A stretch of 32,050 nt of DNA from contig CAZJEN010000031.1 of the NCBI GenBank assembly GCA_964545045.1, positions 1 to 32,050 of the forward strand, in the 5' to 3' direction. The stretch is from SIG307 sp964545045. Lineage in GTDB: Bacteria > Bacillota > Clostridia > Lachnospirales > Lachnospiraceae. Below the pieces are notes generated by a model, which saw nothing but the letters and a program-made list of their open reading frames with translations, made no database searches and was not told the origin of the DNA. The translations under genes and the position numbers were made by a program. This document shows, in pieces, positions 1 to 7,721 of this stretch (the first letter of the stretch is position 1; each line of letters starts with the position of its first letter).

Positions 1-58
1 TAGAGCGTCGCATTGGTAGTGCGGAGGTCACGGGTCCGATTCCCGTCAGCAGCTTCCA
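1..58 (+). tRNA. tRNA-Thr (anticodon GGT), 3' part, 5' end outside the window
   Basis: The 5' acceptor strand and most of the D arm lie upstream of the window. The end of the D arm is followed by a five-pair anticodon stem (TCGCA/TGCGG) around the loop TTGGTAG, which gives anticodon GGT with U33 and A37. Next come a five-base variable region, a T stem ACGGG/CCCGT and the acceptor strand CAGCAGC. Two oddities: the T loop reads TCCGATT, with C where T55 is nearly universal, and there is one extra T between the expected discriminator base and the CCA at 56-58. A large inverted repeat starts at the CCA. Confidence 0.85.
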
Positions 59-208
59 CGTTGGCTTTTAGCCGCGAACGAAAAAAGGAAAAGGTCGATT
101 CAAGCTTGCTTGAAAATCGACCTTTTCCTTTTTTCGTTCGATGGCGGAGCCCGTGACCGAGAAGAAGCGAAGCGAATTCGAGGTCACGCGGCGTAAAAGC
201 CAACGTGA
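57..208. repeat. Nested palindromic intergenic element (copy 1 of a structured repeat family)
   Basis: Outer arms of about 20 bases (57-77 and 187-208) are inverted copies with one extra base on the right. Inside is a very long hairpin at 79-142: the arms begin CGAACGAAAAAAGGAAAAGG, pair for about 26 bases, and continue after a two-base bulge into TTCAAGC/GCTTGAA. A second inner hairpin (about 150-186) has GTGACC pairing with GGTCAC, then GA opposite GA, then GAA pairing with TTC. The same ACC-GA...GA-GGT core recurs near 23410 and 23512. The long hairpin could also terminate the tRNA transcript. No coding potential is seen. Confidence 0.75.
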
Positions 209-230
209 GAGTGTTTCTGTTATTTTTTTA

Positions 231-263
231 TTGACAAATCCCCATAAATGGTAGTAGTATTAT
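231..263 (+). promoter_or_regulatory. Promoter of the liv operon
   Basis: A perfect -35 TTGACA (231-236) is followed after 18 bases by TAGTAT (255-260), overlapping TATTAT (258-263). It lies just upstream of the leader hairpins of the branched-chain amino-acid transporter operon and just after the palindromic element. Confidence 0.65.
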
Positions 264-268
264 TCCAT

Positions 269-300
269 GTTGCAAAGCAACGCGAAACTATGTGATAGTT
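269..300 (+). promoter_or_regulatory. Two tandem small hairpins in the livJ leader
   Basis: GTTGC/GCAAC (269-281, loop AAA) and AACTAT/ATAGTT (286-300, loop GTG) are perfect small stems directly before the ribosome site AAAGGAG. They may stabilise the 5' end of the abundant binding-protein transcript or modulate initiation. There is no T-box or leader peptide. Confidence 0.45.
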
Positions 301-318
301 ACATAAAGGAGAGAGATT

Positions 319-1470
319 ATGAAGAAGATGAAAAAGGTAGTATGTCTCGGCCTTATCTCTGCTATGATGCTTTCCGCATTTGCAGGATGTGGCAAGAAGG
401 ATTCTGGTTCCGACGTAATCAGAATCGGTGGTACCGGCCCGTTGACCGGTGGCGCAGCTGTATATGGTATGGCAGCAAAGCGTGGTGCTGAAATCGCAGT
501 GGAGGAGATTAATGCACTGGGCGGTATGCAGTTTGAGCTTAATTATCAGGACGATACCCATGACTCCGAGAAGGCAGTAAATGCTTACAATGTATTAAAG
601 GACTGGGGCGTACAGATTTCCCTTGGTTCCGTTACTTCTCAGCCGTGTGTTGCAACCGCAGCAGAGACTTTTGCAGATCGTATTTTTGCATTGACTCCGT
701 CTGCTTCCGCTACGGATGTAACCAAGGATAAGGACAATATGTTCCAGATGTGTTTCGCAGATCCGAACCAGGGTTCCGCATCCGCACAGTACATCAATGA
801 CAAACAGCTCGGCACGAAGATTGCGGTTATCTATAAGAACGATGACGTATATTCTACCGGTGTATATGAGACCTTCAATAAAAAGGCAGCTGAGCTTGGT
901 TTGAACGTGGTTTCTACCACCACCTTTAATACCGACAGCCAGACTGATTTCTCCGTACAGTTAAGTGATGCAAAGAATGCAGGTGCAGATCTTGTATTCC
1001 TTCCGATGTACTATGAAGCAGCAGCTCTTATTCTTGCGCAGGCAAAGGCTATGAACTATGCTCCGAAGTTCTTCGGCGTAGACGGTATGGACGGTATCCT
1101 TACTCTTGAGGGCTTTGATACCTCTTTAGCAGAGGGTGTTATGCTCTTAACTCCGTTCTCCGCAGATGCTACCGATGACAAGACGAAGAACTTTGTTGCA
1201 AAGTATCAGGAAAAGCACAACGAGACCCCGAACCAGTTCGCAGCAGATGCTTACGACTGCGTATACGCAATTTACGAGGCTTGTCAGAAGGGTGAAGTTA
1301 CCCCGGATATGACTGCAGAAGAGATTTGTGATATCATGATTGCACAGTTCACCACCATGACCTTTGACGGTTTGACCGGTACCGGTATGACCTGGGGCAA
1401 GAACGGTGAGGTTACCAAGGATCCGAAGGGTATGGTAATCCAGAACGGTGTTTATGTAGGTCTTGACTAA
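319..1470 (+). CDS. livJ: Branched-chain amino-acid ABC transporter, substrate-binding lipoprotein
   Basis: This is the extracellular binding protein that captures leucine, isoleucine, valine or a related amino acid and delivers it to the LivHM channel. It has 383 residues, normal for the LivJ/LivK periplasmic-binding fold (Peripla_BP_6). The lysine-rich start and hydrophobic stretch end in the lipobox AFAGC, so Cys24 is the predicted lipid anchor. The mature part begins with the family-like IRIGGTGPLTGGAAVYG. AAAGGAG lies eight bases before the ATG. It is first in the operon, with its own promoter and a U-tailed hairpin behind it, the usual arrangement for making more binding protein than permease. 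The exact amino acid cannot be read from sequence; some relatives bind amides or aromatic acids. Confidence 0.93.
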   Translation: MKKMKKVVCLGLISAMMLSAFAGCGKKDSGSDVIRIGGTGPLTGGAAVYGMAAKRGAEIAVEEINALGGMQFELNYQDDTHDSEKAVNAYNVLKDWGVQISLGSVTSQPCVATAAETFADRIFALTPSASATDVTKDKDNMFQMCFADPNQGSASAQYINDKQLGTKIAVIYKNDDVYSTGVYETFNKKAAELGLNVVSTTTFNTDSQTDFSVQLSDAKNAGADLVFLPMYYEAAALILAQAKAMNYAPKFFGVDGMDGILTLEGFDTSLAEGVMLLTPFSADATDDKTKNFVAKYQEKHNETPNQFAADAYDCVYAIYEACQKGEVTPDMTAEEICDIMIAQFTTMTFDGLTGTGMTWGKNGEVTKDPKGMVIQNGVYVGLD

Positions 1471-1506
1471 TCAATTGGAAAATTAGATACAACTTACAGA
1501 AATTTG

Positions 1507-1540
1507 AAAGGCAGAGGATTGTTTCCTTTGCCTTTTTCTT
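1507..1540 (+). terminator. Terminator or attenuator between livJ and livH
   Basis: The stem AAAGGCA/TGCCTTT, with further inner AGGA/TTCC-type pairing, is followed by TTTCTTTG. It probably stops part of transcription after livJ. The downstream genes are in the same direction and also have a promoter at 1573-1601. Confidence 0.6.
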
Positions 1541-1572
1541 TGCTTTTTCTCCGAAATAAGGGAAAAAATTCG

Positions 1573-1601
1573 TTGCCTTTTTTACTTTAATATGATAAAA
1601 T
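1573..1601 (+). promoter_or_regulatory. Internal promoter before livHMGF
   Basis: TTGCCT (1573-1578), a 17-base spacer and TAAAAT (1596-1601) lie after the livJ hairpin and 45 bases before livH. Confidence 0.5.
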
Positions 1602-1645
1602 AAATTGGATTATCGTTTATATTTTTAGAAATTGAGGTGCAGTAT

Positions 1646-2524
1646 ATGGAATTCCTTTCAAATGTGATTAACGGAATCAGTTTGGGAAGTATCTACGCAA
1701 TTATTGCGTTGGGATACACCATGGTATACGGTATTGCAAAGATGCTTAACTTTGCACACGGTGATGTTATTATGGTAGGTGCTTATGTATGCTTCTTTAT
1801 GACCAGTCGCTATAATATGCCTGCGGTGGTAGGTATATTGTTGTCGGTATTTGTTTGTACGGTTCTGGGTATTGTTATCGAGCGTCTGGCGTACAAGCCT
1901 CTCAGACAAGCAACTTCCCTGGCGGTGTTGATTACGGCAATCGGTATGAGTTATTTCCTGCAGAATGCAGCACAGCTTCTCTGGACCTCCAATCCGAAGG
2001 TATTTAAGTCCGTAGTGGGAGACGGCGGAATTCAGCTGGCGGAGGGATTGTATGTATCTCATGTTACTTTGGTAACGATAGCGGTATGCGTCATTATCAT
2101 GATTGCACTCACCGTATTTACAGGTAAGTCCAAGATGGGTAAGGCTATGCGTGCATGCTCCGAGGACAAGGGTGCGGCACAGCTCATGGGTATCAATGTA
2201 AATACAACGATTTCCCTTACCTTTGCCATCGGTTCCGCACTGGCGGCCATTGCGGGTGTGCTTCTTTGCTCCGCATATCCGAACCTGGTGCCGACCACCG
2301 GTTCCATGCCGGGTATTAAGGCATTTACCGCAGCTGTATTCGGCGGTATCGGCTCTATTCCGGGTGCTCTAATCGGAGGTGTTTTGCTTGGTATTATCGA
2401 GATTTTTGCAAAGGCATACATCTCCACGGAGATTTCCGATGCCATTGTGTTTGCAGTATTGATTGTGGTATTGCTTGTAAAGCCGACGGGTCTTCTTGGT
2501 AAGAAGATCAGCGAGAAAGTGTGA
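1646..2524 (+). CDS. livH: Branched-chain amino-acid ABC transporter, permease LivH
   Basis: Inner-membrane channel subunit that pairs with LivM. About 292 residues, the usual LivH size, almost entirely hydrophobic with roughly eight membrane segments. It opens with the characteristic NGISLGSIYAIIALGYTMVY and LNFAHGD. The motif KAMRACSEDKGAAQLMGI in the cytoplasmic loop is the region that contacts the ATPase. The ATG at 1646 is chosen over an in-frame GTG at 1637 because GAGGTG at 1634-1639 then serves as the ribosome site with a six-base gap. It ends ten bases before livM. Confidence 0.93.
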   Translation: MEFLSNVINGISLGSIYAIIALGYTMVYGIAKMLNFAHGDVIMVGAYVCFFMTSRYNMPAVVGILLSVFVCTVLGIVIERLAYKPLRQATSLAVLITAIGMSYFLQNAAQLLWTSNPKVFKSVVGDGGIQLAEGLYVSHVTLVTIAVCVIIMIALTVFTGKSKMGKAMRACSEDKGAAQLMGINVNTTISLTFAIGSALAAIAGVLLCSAYPNLVPTTGSMPGIKAFTAAVFGGIGSIPGALIGGVLLGIIEIFAKAYISTEISDAIVFAVLIVVLLVKPTGLLGKKISEKV

Positions 2525-2534
2525 GGTGAGCGGG

Positions 2535-3596
2535 ATGAAAGGGAAAAAGACTTTAAACAAAACGTCGAAAAACAATTTCATTACCATGGGCGGCCTGCTT
2601 CTCGTTTATGTGATTGTTTTGATTTTAAAAGAAGGCGGTATTACTACTAACTTAATTAACGGTCAGCTGGTTCCGATTTGTGCTTACATGATTATGGCAA
2701 TTTCTTTGAACCTTACGGTAGGTATCTTAGGTGAACTCAGTCTGGGTCATGCGGGATTTATGAGCGTGGGTGCTTTCGGTGGTGTGCTTGTGGGAACTTT
2801 AATGCAGCAGGCGTCCGATTCTAAAATTTTGTGTCTGTTGGTTGCGGTTATCGCAGGCGGTTTGATGGCGGCTCTTGCGGGCCTGTTAATCGGTATTCCG
2901 GTACTTCGTCTTCGCGGTGACTACCTTGCTATTGTTACTTTGGCATTCGGTCAGATTATCAAGAGTATCGTGAATATTTTATATGTGGGTATTGACTCAG
3001 AGGGACTCCATGTTGGTTTTATTGAAAAACCGGAAATTTTAGAGGATGGAAAGATGATCATCAGCGGTGCTATGGGTGCAACCGGTATTCGTAAGCTTTC
3101 TACCTTTACTTTTGCATTTATCGTACTGTTGCTTTGCCTTATTGTGATTTTCAATCTGATTCAGAGCCGTACCGGCCGTGCGATTATGGCACTTCGCGAC
3201 AATCGTATTGCAGCCGAGTCGGTAGGTATCAATGTTACGAAGTATAAGTTACTGGTATTTGCGATTTCCGCAGCTATGGCAGGTATGGCGGGAACGGTGT
3301 TTGCTTATAATTATTCCACTGTATCGCCGACGAAGTTTGACTTTAATACTTCGATTCTGGTACTTGTATTTGTTGTTCTGGGCGGTCTTGGAAGTATGCG
3401 CGGCTCCTTAATTGCAGCAGCACTTCTGACATTGCTTCCGGAGCTTCTGCGTGAGTTCTCCGATTATCGTATGTTGGTATACGCAATCGTATTGATTCTC
3501 GTAATGCTTGGTACCAACAATCCGAAGATTCGCGACTTCTTTGCGAAGATGTTCGCTGGTAAAAAGACGGCAAAGGAGGAAAATGCAAATGGATAA
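2535..3596 (+). CDS. livM: Branched-chain amino-acid ABC transporter, permease LivM
   Basis: Second membrane subunit of the transporter, 353 residues. It has the LivM signatures LRLRGDYLAIVTLAFGQI and GRAIMALRDNRIAAESVGIN, the latter being the ATPase-contact loop, plus GGLGSMRGS near the end. GAGGTGAG before the ATG at 2535 fixes the start; an upstream in-frame GTG at 2496 would lie inside livH. The last residues overlap the livG start by eight bases, which suggests coupled translation. The start is hydrophilic and Lys-rich before the first membrane segment. Confidence 0.93.
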   Translation: MKGKKTLNKTSKNNFITMGGLLLVYVIVLILKEGGITTNLINGQLVPICAYMIMAISLNLTVGILGELSLGHAGFMSVGAFGGVLVGTLMQQASDSKILCLLVAVIAGGLMAALAGLLIGIPVLRLRGDYLAIVTLAFGQIIKSIVNILYVGIDSEGLHVGFIEKPEILEDGKMIISGAMGATGIRKLSTFTFAFIVLLLCLIVIFNLIQSRTGRAIMALRDNRIAAESVGINVTKYKLLVFAISAAMAGMAGTVFAYNYSTVSPTKFDFNTSILVLVFVVLGGLGSMRGSLIAAALLTLLPELLREFSDYRMLVYAIVLILVMLGTNNPKIRDFFAKMFAGKKTAKEENANG

Positions 3597-4425
3597 GGGA
3601 AAGATTCATGAAGTCATCAGTGAAAGCATTATCCCGGCAAGAGATAAGGATAAACGTCCGGTACTGGAATGCAGCCATTTGGGAATTACCTTCGGCGGTC
3701 TTGTTGCGGTAGATGATTTTAATCTCACGGTAGGTGCTACGGAGATTGCGGGCCTTATCGGTCCGAACGGCGCCGGAAAGACTACGGTATTTAACTTGCT
3801 GACCAAGGTGTATCAGCCGACCCGCGGTACGATTTTACTGGACGGACAGGATACGAGAGGTATGAGTACCATGCAGGTTAATAAGGCAGGTATTGCACGT
3901 ACTTTCCAGAATATTCGTTTATTCGATAAATTGACCGTTGAGGAGAACGTAAAAATCGGTCTTCACAACCAGATAAAGTGTTCCACCGTCAGCAGTATTC
4001 TTCGTCTTCCGTCTTATTGGAAAACTGAGAAGGAAGCACACGAAAAGGCATTGGAGTTACTTTCTATTTTCGATATGCAGGATATGGCGGATTATAAGGC
4101 GGGAAGCCTTCCGTACGGAGCACAGCGTCGTTTGGAGATTGTGCGTGCCCTTGCCACCAATCCGAAGTTATTGTTACTTGACGAGCCGGCAGCGGGTATG
4201 AACCCGTCCGAGACTGCAGAGCTTATGGAGAATATCCGTAAGATTCGCGATACTTTCCAGATTGCGATTCTCCTCATCGAGCACGATATGAATCTGGTTA
4301 TGGGTATTTGTGAAGGTATTGCGGTGTTGAACTTCGGTCGTATTATCGCAAAGGGCTCTCCGGAGGAGATTCAGGCGAATCCGACCGTAATCGAGGCATA
4401 TCTCGGTAAGAAGAAGGAGGACTAG
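3589..4425 (+). CDS. livG: Branched-chain amino-acid ABC transporter, ATP-binding protein LivG
   Basis: Cytoplasmic ATPase of the transporter, about 278 residues. Walker A is GPNGAGKT (about residues 58-65). The region LPYGAQRRLEIVRALATNPK holds a signature motif changed from LSGGQ to YGAQ, typical of LivG, and Walker B is LLLLDEPAAGMNP. The C-terminal AYLGKKKED matches the family tail. ATG 3589 is preferred over ATG 3583 because GGAGG is then nine rather than three bases away. About 24 residues lie ahead of the ABC fold, slightly longer than in many LivG proteins. It overlaps livM by eight bases. Confidence 0.92.
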   Translation: MDKGKIHEVISESIIPARDKDKRPVLECSHLGITFGGLVAVDDFNLTVGATEIAGLIGPNGAGKTTVFNLLTKVYQPTRGTILLDGQDTRGMSTMQVNKAGIARTFQNIRLFDKLTVEENVKIGLHNQIKCSTVSSILRLPSYWKTEKEAHEKALELLSIFDMQDMADYKAGSLPYGAQRRLEIVRALATNPKLLLLDEPAAGMNPSETAELMENIRKIRDTFQIAILLIEHDMNLVMGICEGIAVLNFGRIIAKGSPEEIQANPTVIEAYLGKKKED

Positions 4426-4428
4426 GCC

Positions 4429-5136
4429 ATGGCAATGCTTGAAGTAAATAATATCAATGTATTTTACGGCAGTATCCACGCAGTAAAGGATATCAGCTTT
4501 CAGGTAGAAAAGGGCGAAATTATTTCCCTTATCGGTGCCAATGGTGCCGGTAAGACCACGATTTTGCAGACGGTGTCCGGTCTTCTGAAAAGTAATACCG
4601 GTTCCATCGTATTTAATGGTCAGGATTTGATGCATATTCCGGCTCATAAGATTGTCGGTCACGGTTTGGCGCAGGTACCGGAGGGACGTCGCGTATTCTT
4701 GCAGATGTCCGTTATGGAAAATTTGGAGCTCGGTGCATATACCCAGCCGAAGAGCACTATTGATAAGAACCTGGAAATCGTATTTGAACACTTCCCGCGC
4801 CTTAAGGAGCGTAGAACTCAGGTGGCAGGTACCTTATCCGGTGGTGAGCAGCAGATGCTTGCTATGGGACGTGCCATGATGTCGAACCCGACGCTTCTCA
4901 TGCTTGACGAGCCGTCCATGGGTCTGGCGCCAATTTTGGTAGATGAGATTTTTAAGATTATTGTAGAACTGAATAAAGCAGGTGTTACCATTCTTCTGGT
5001 AGAGCAGAACGCACAGATGGCACTTTCCATCGCAAACCGTGGCTACGTATTAGAGACCGGTAAGGTGGTAATGACAGCGGATGCAAAGGATTTATTAAAC
5101 GATGATTCCGTAAGAAAGGCATATTTAGGAGCATAA
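4429..5136 (+). CDS. livF: Branched-chain amino-acid ABC transporter, ATP-binding protein LivF
   Basis: Second ATPase, 235 residues, which pairs with LivG beneath the LivHM channel. Walker A is GANGAGKT (residues 36-43), the signature is LSGGEQQMLAMGRAM, and Walker B with D-loop is LLMLDEPSMGLAP. VPEGRRVF and the final KAYLGA are LivF hallmarks. AAGGAGG at 4414-4420 precedes the ATG, which starts four bases after the livG stop. The operon order J-H-M-G-F matches the enterobacterial set, apart from the single binding protein. Confidence 0.93.
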   Translation: MAMLEVNNINVFYGSIHAVKDISFQVEKGEIISLIGANGAGKTTILQTVSGLLKSNTGSIVFNGQDLMHIPAHKIVGHGLAQVPEGRRVFLQMSVMENLELGAYTQPKSTIDKNLEIVFEHFPRLKERRTQVAGTLSGGEQQMLAMGRAMMSNPTLLMLDEPSMGLAPILVDEIFKIIVELNKAGVTILLVEQNAQMALSIANRGYVLETGKVVMTADAKDLLNDDSVRKAYLGA

Positions 5137-5155
5137 TCCGGAAAGGAGAAGAACC

Positions 5156-5782
5156 ATGAAGAATTATGTAATTACGATTGCAAGAGGCTATGGCAGCGGC
5201 GGACGTACCATCGGTCAGATGTTGGCAAGGGAGTTGAATATTCCGTACTATGACAGAGAGCTGATGCGTCTGGCTTCCGATGAGAGCGGTATTAACGAGG
5301 AACTGTTTGCAAAGGCGGATGAGACTTTAAAGCAGAGCCTCCTGTTTAAGATTGCAAGAAAAGAATACAACGGTGAGTTAATTCCGCCGGATAAGGAAGA
5401 GTTCGTCTCCAATGACAATCTGTTTGCTTATCAGGCAAAGGTCATTAAGGATCTGGCTGCGGAGGGACCGTGTGTTATCGTGGGACGTTGCGCTGATTAT
5501 ATTTTAAGAGATTTACCACATGCGGTACGTCTCTACATACACGCTCCGTTAGAGGATTGTGTAGCCCGTACGGAGGGCAAGCTTCCGGGAGATGCCAAGG
5601 AGCGCGAGAAGCAGATTCTTGCCATCGACAAACGCCGTGCGGCATACTATAAGTATTATACCGGCAATGAGTGGACTGATGCCGGAAACTACGATTTGTG
5701 CCTCAATACCAATCATCTGGATTATGAGACCTGTGTAAAGATTACGAAGTCGTTCTTGGAGATTATTCCGGAGAGAATCTAA
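5156..5782 (+). CDS. Cytidylate kinase-like protein
   Basis: 208 residues with the N-terminal P-loop ARGYGSGGRTIG (about residues 9-20), followed by LARELNIPYYDREL. This is the pattern of the cytidylate-kinase-like family (Cytidylate_kin2 type), found widely in Clostridia beside a separate true cmk. The region CVIVGRCADYILRD and the Arg-rich lid (DKRRAAYYKYYTGNEW) fit a nucleoside-monophosphate kinase. The substrate is not established for this family. AAGGAG precedes the ATG, 19 bases after livF, so it is probably the last gene of the liv transcript, ending at the terminator at 5797. A role in transport is not implied. Confidence 0.8.
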   Translation: MKNYVITIARGYGSGGRTIGQMLARELNIPYYDRELMRLASDESGINEELFAKADETLKQSLLFKIARKEYNGELIPPDKEEFVSNDNLFAYQAKVIKDLAAEGPCVIVGRCADYILRDLPHAVRLYIHAPLEDCVARTEGKLPGDAKEREKQILAIDKRRAAYYKYYTGNEWTDAGNYDLCLNTNHLDYETCVKITKSFLEIIPERI

Positions 5783-5796
5783 TACGAAGCATACAT

Positions 5797-5840
5797 GCGG
5801 GGAACAGCCGTGGAGGAAATGGTTGTTTCCTGCTTTTTTT
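5797..5840 (+). terminator. Terminator of the liv operon
   Basis: A stem of about 13 pairs (GCGGGGAACA with TGTTTCCTGC, extended by GCC/GGT) is followed by seven T residues. Confidence 0.8.
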
Positions 5841-5910
5841 ATTATGAGTTTGGTTCTTGTTTGGTATGGATTTGAACTAGTTGAAAATGAAAAACGGGGA
5901 GTGGTGAAGG

Positions 5911-6852
5911 ATGATTGGAGAGAAGAGGAAGAAAAAGATAAGAGTACTGTTTTTAATGACGGTGCTGGTGGTGACTTTGTTACAAGGATGTAAACAAGCG
6001 GAATACGTAGGAGAAATCCAGAAAGTGACGGCAACGCCGGAGCTTGAAGGAAAGGAAAATATGACACCGGTGCCTGTGACCGAACCGGTAACGCCGACGG
6101 CGGAGCCGGAGAATGATGTGGATGAAAATCAACAGGAAACGGTTCGGAAGCTTCCGGAGTACACGTTTACGGTAGAGAACGAAATGTATTTTGAGTTTGC
6201 TTATGAATGGGCTGCCTTAACCTGTCGGAGCGAACAGCCGGACATCGTACAGGCGACTCTTATGGAAGGTGAATATGACTGGGAGGGAGAGACCGAGACT
6301 ACCGGTGTGATGCTATACGGCATCGCAAACGGAGAGGCGGAGCTTGTTGTTACTGATGTAAAAAGCGGGCAGGAAGTACGCTGGAAGGTAACGGTAGAAA
6401 AGCCGGATACGGAGACCGGAAAGCAGAAGCTGATAGACTGGCTCCTTGCCAACGGAGAAACCAATGACATCGGGGATAAGATACTGACCAAGGGGACGCC
6501 GGACTCCGGCGGGCAGGCGACGGTAGAGTATGCTACCATGGATGAGAACATCAATTTCTACTATAAGGAAGTGCAGGGAGAGGAAAAGGTGGAGTGGAAC
6601 CTGATTCCGACAGCGCGGGAGAACACGGAATACTATATCACCATGCGCGTGGGTGATGAGTTTGTCACGGCAACGGTGGATTTGGCGACCTATGACGGGG
6701 AGGCGCTTGCCTTTGAAAAGGGGTGGTTTAGGGTACCGGTGGAGGAGGATATGCAGAAAAAAGCCAATGAGGCCTCGGGGCACGCTTATAAAGCGGTAAA
6801 AACGCTTTTGTATGAGGAGACCGGGATGACGATGGGGGAGGTTGTCCGATGA
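5911..6852 (+). CDS. Lipoprotein of unknown function with Pro/Thr/Glu-rich linker
   Basis: 313 residues. A basic start (GEKRKKKIR) and a hydrophobic helix lead to the lipobox LLQGC, so the protein should be anchored outside the membrane. Residues about 45-75 form a low-complexity linker rich in Thr-Pro-Val-Glu. The middle (about 80-170) looks like a beta-rich Ig-type domain similar in feel to surface-protein repeats (GIANGEAELVVTDVKSGQEVRWKVTVEKP). The rest is acidic and unassigned. GGGGAG is nine bases before the ATG. It is monocistronic between the liv terminator and the next promoter. A linker of the same style occurs in the lipoprotein at 31147. Confidence 0.75.
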   Translation: MIGEKRKKKIRVLFLMTVLVVTLLQGCKQAEYVGEIQKVTATPELEGKENMTPVPVTEPVTPTAEPENDVDENQQETVRKLPEYTFTVENEMYFEFAYEWAALTCRSEQPDIVQATLMEGEYDWEGETETTGVMLYGIANGEAELVVTDVKSGQEVRWKVTVEKPDTETGKQKLIDWLLANGETNDIGDKILTKGTPDSGGQATVEYATMDENINFYYKEVQGEEKVEWNLIPTARENTEYYITMRVGDEFVTATVDLATYDGEALAFEKGWFRVPVEEDMQKKANEASGHAYKAVKTLLYEETGMTMGEVVR

Positions 6853-6896
6853 GTGGTGGTATTGATTTAGAAAATCTAATAATTTTAAAATGAAAC

Positions 6897-6926
6897 TTGA
6901 CAAATATAGGATTTATCCTATATACT
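6897..6926 (+). promoter_or_regulatory. Promoter with embedded palindromic operator
   Basis: TTGACA (6897-6902) and TATACT (6921-6926) are 18 bases apart. The spacer is filled by a perfect inverted repeat with arms ATATAGGAT (6904-6912) and ATCCTATAT (6915-6923) around TT. A protein bound here would block RNA polymerase. The HTH protein encoded second in the operon is the obvious candidate. Confidence 0.75.
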
Positions 6927-6955
6927 ATTAGTAGAATAATAGTAGGGGGGATATT

Positions 6956-7210
6956 ATGCCTGTAATAGCCAGATTTCATGGGATTGTTATTAAAATGTAT
7001 TTAAGACAAAAGGAACACAATCCACCACATATCCATGCAATCTATGGGGAGTGTGTAGGAATGTTTTCGTTGGAAAATGGAGATATGTTTGAGGGAGATA
7101 TACCGCTAAAAGGCCAGGCGTATGTGAAAGAATTTATTGAGCATTATCGGGAAAGACTGATTCAGATGTGGGAAACGCAGGTATTTGAAGTGCTTCCGCC
7201 AGTTCGATAG
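6956..7210 (+). CDS. DUF4160 family protein (putative toxin-like partner)
   Basis: 84 residues. It has the DUF4160 pattern: PVIARFHGIVIKMY, then NPPHIHAIYGE, and a C-terminal helix with HYRERLIQMWE. The conserved HxH in PPHIHA suggests a metal or phosphate site, but no activity is known to me. The ribosome site is AGGGGGG. DUF4160 genes are regularly paired with DUF2442 genes, as here, with the stop directly abutting the next ORF. This arrangement and the autoregulatory-looking promoter are toxin-antitoxin-like. Toxicity is inference only. Confidence 0.8.
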   Translation: MPVIARFHGIVIKMYLRQKEHNPPHIHAIYGECVGMFSLENGDMFEGDIPLKGQAYVKEFIEHYRERLIQMWETQVFEVLPPVR

Positions 7211-7228
7211 ATGGGAGGGATGATGTGT

Positions 7229-7702
7229 ATGTATCGTAAAATTAAATCAGTAAAGGCACTGGATAATCTGAAGCTTTTAGCAGTGTTTCAGGATGGTACA
7301 GAGAAGGAATATAATGTTCGGGTGTTAAGCTCGGTATTTCCGCAGTTTAAGGAGTTAGAGGTGGATCCGGAGTTATTTGCCAGGGTGAAAGTGGACGTGG
7401 GAGGCTATGGTATTTCTTGGAATGATGAGCTTGATCTGGCGGCGGACGAGATTTGGGAGTGCGGAATCACAGTAGGGAAAAAAGAAGTCGGTCTTGCTAA
7501 TATGGTGGCAGAACGGCTGGCTTTTGCCAGAGACAGTGTGGGGATGACCCAGTGTCGTTTGGCGGAAGAGACCGGCATTTATCAGGCAGATATCAGTAAG
7601 ATAGAGCGGGGACTTGCGAATCCTTCCCTGCTTACGTTACAGCGTTTGGCAGACGGGATGGATATGGAGATTGTGATTGAGTTTGTACCGAAGAGAAAGT
7701 AA
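7229..7702 (+). CDS. DUF2442-XRE fusion protein (putative antitoxin/autorepressor)
   Basis: About 157 residues with two parts. Residues 1-82 are a DUF2442 domain (KIKSVKALDNLKLLAVFQDG... with the DELDLAADEIWECGI end). Residues about 94-147 are a Cro/CI-type helix-turn-helix (LAFARDSVGMTQCRLAEETG, then ISKIERGLANPSLLTLQRLA). Several in-frame ATGs (7211, 7220, 7223, 7229) are possible. GGGAGG at 7213-7218 favours 7223 or 7229, and 7229 matches the usual family start. Fusing the DNA-binding domain to DUF2442 fits a repressor that also binds the DUF4160 partner; its likely site is the palindrome at 6904-6923. Confidence 0.8.
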   Translation: MYRKIKSVKALDNLKLLAVFQDGTEKEYNVRVLSSVFPQFKELEVDPELFARVKVDVGGYGISWNDELDLAADEIWECGITVGKKEVGLANMVAERLAFARDSVGMTQCRLAEETGIYQADISKIERGLANPSLLTLQRLADGMDMEIVIEFVPKRK

Positions 7703-7721
7703 AAGAGTTAACGAAATAATA

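Noticed and set aside
210..318. T-box or leader-peptide attenuator before livJ
   Set aside because: Only two tiny hairpins; no T-box sequence, no run of Leu/Ile/Val codons and no terminator before the gene.
1..318. Integration site of a prophage or island at the tRNA gene
   Set aside because: No integrase nearby and no repeat of the tRNA 3' end was seen elsewhere in the window.
4174..4791. 205-residue minus-strand frame across livG/livF
   Set aside because: Antisense shadow of two highly conserved ATPase genes.
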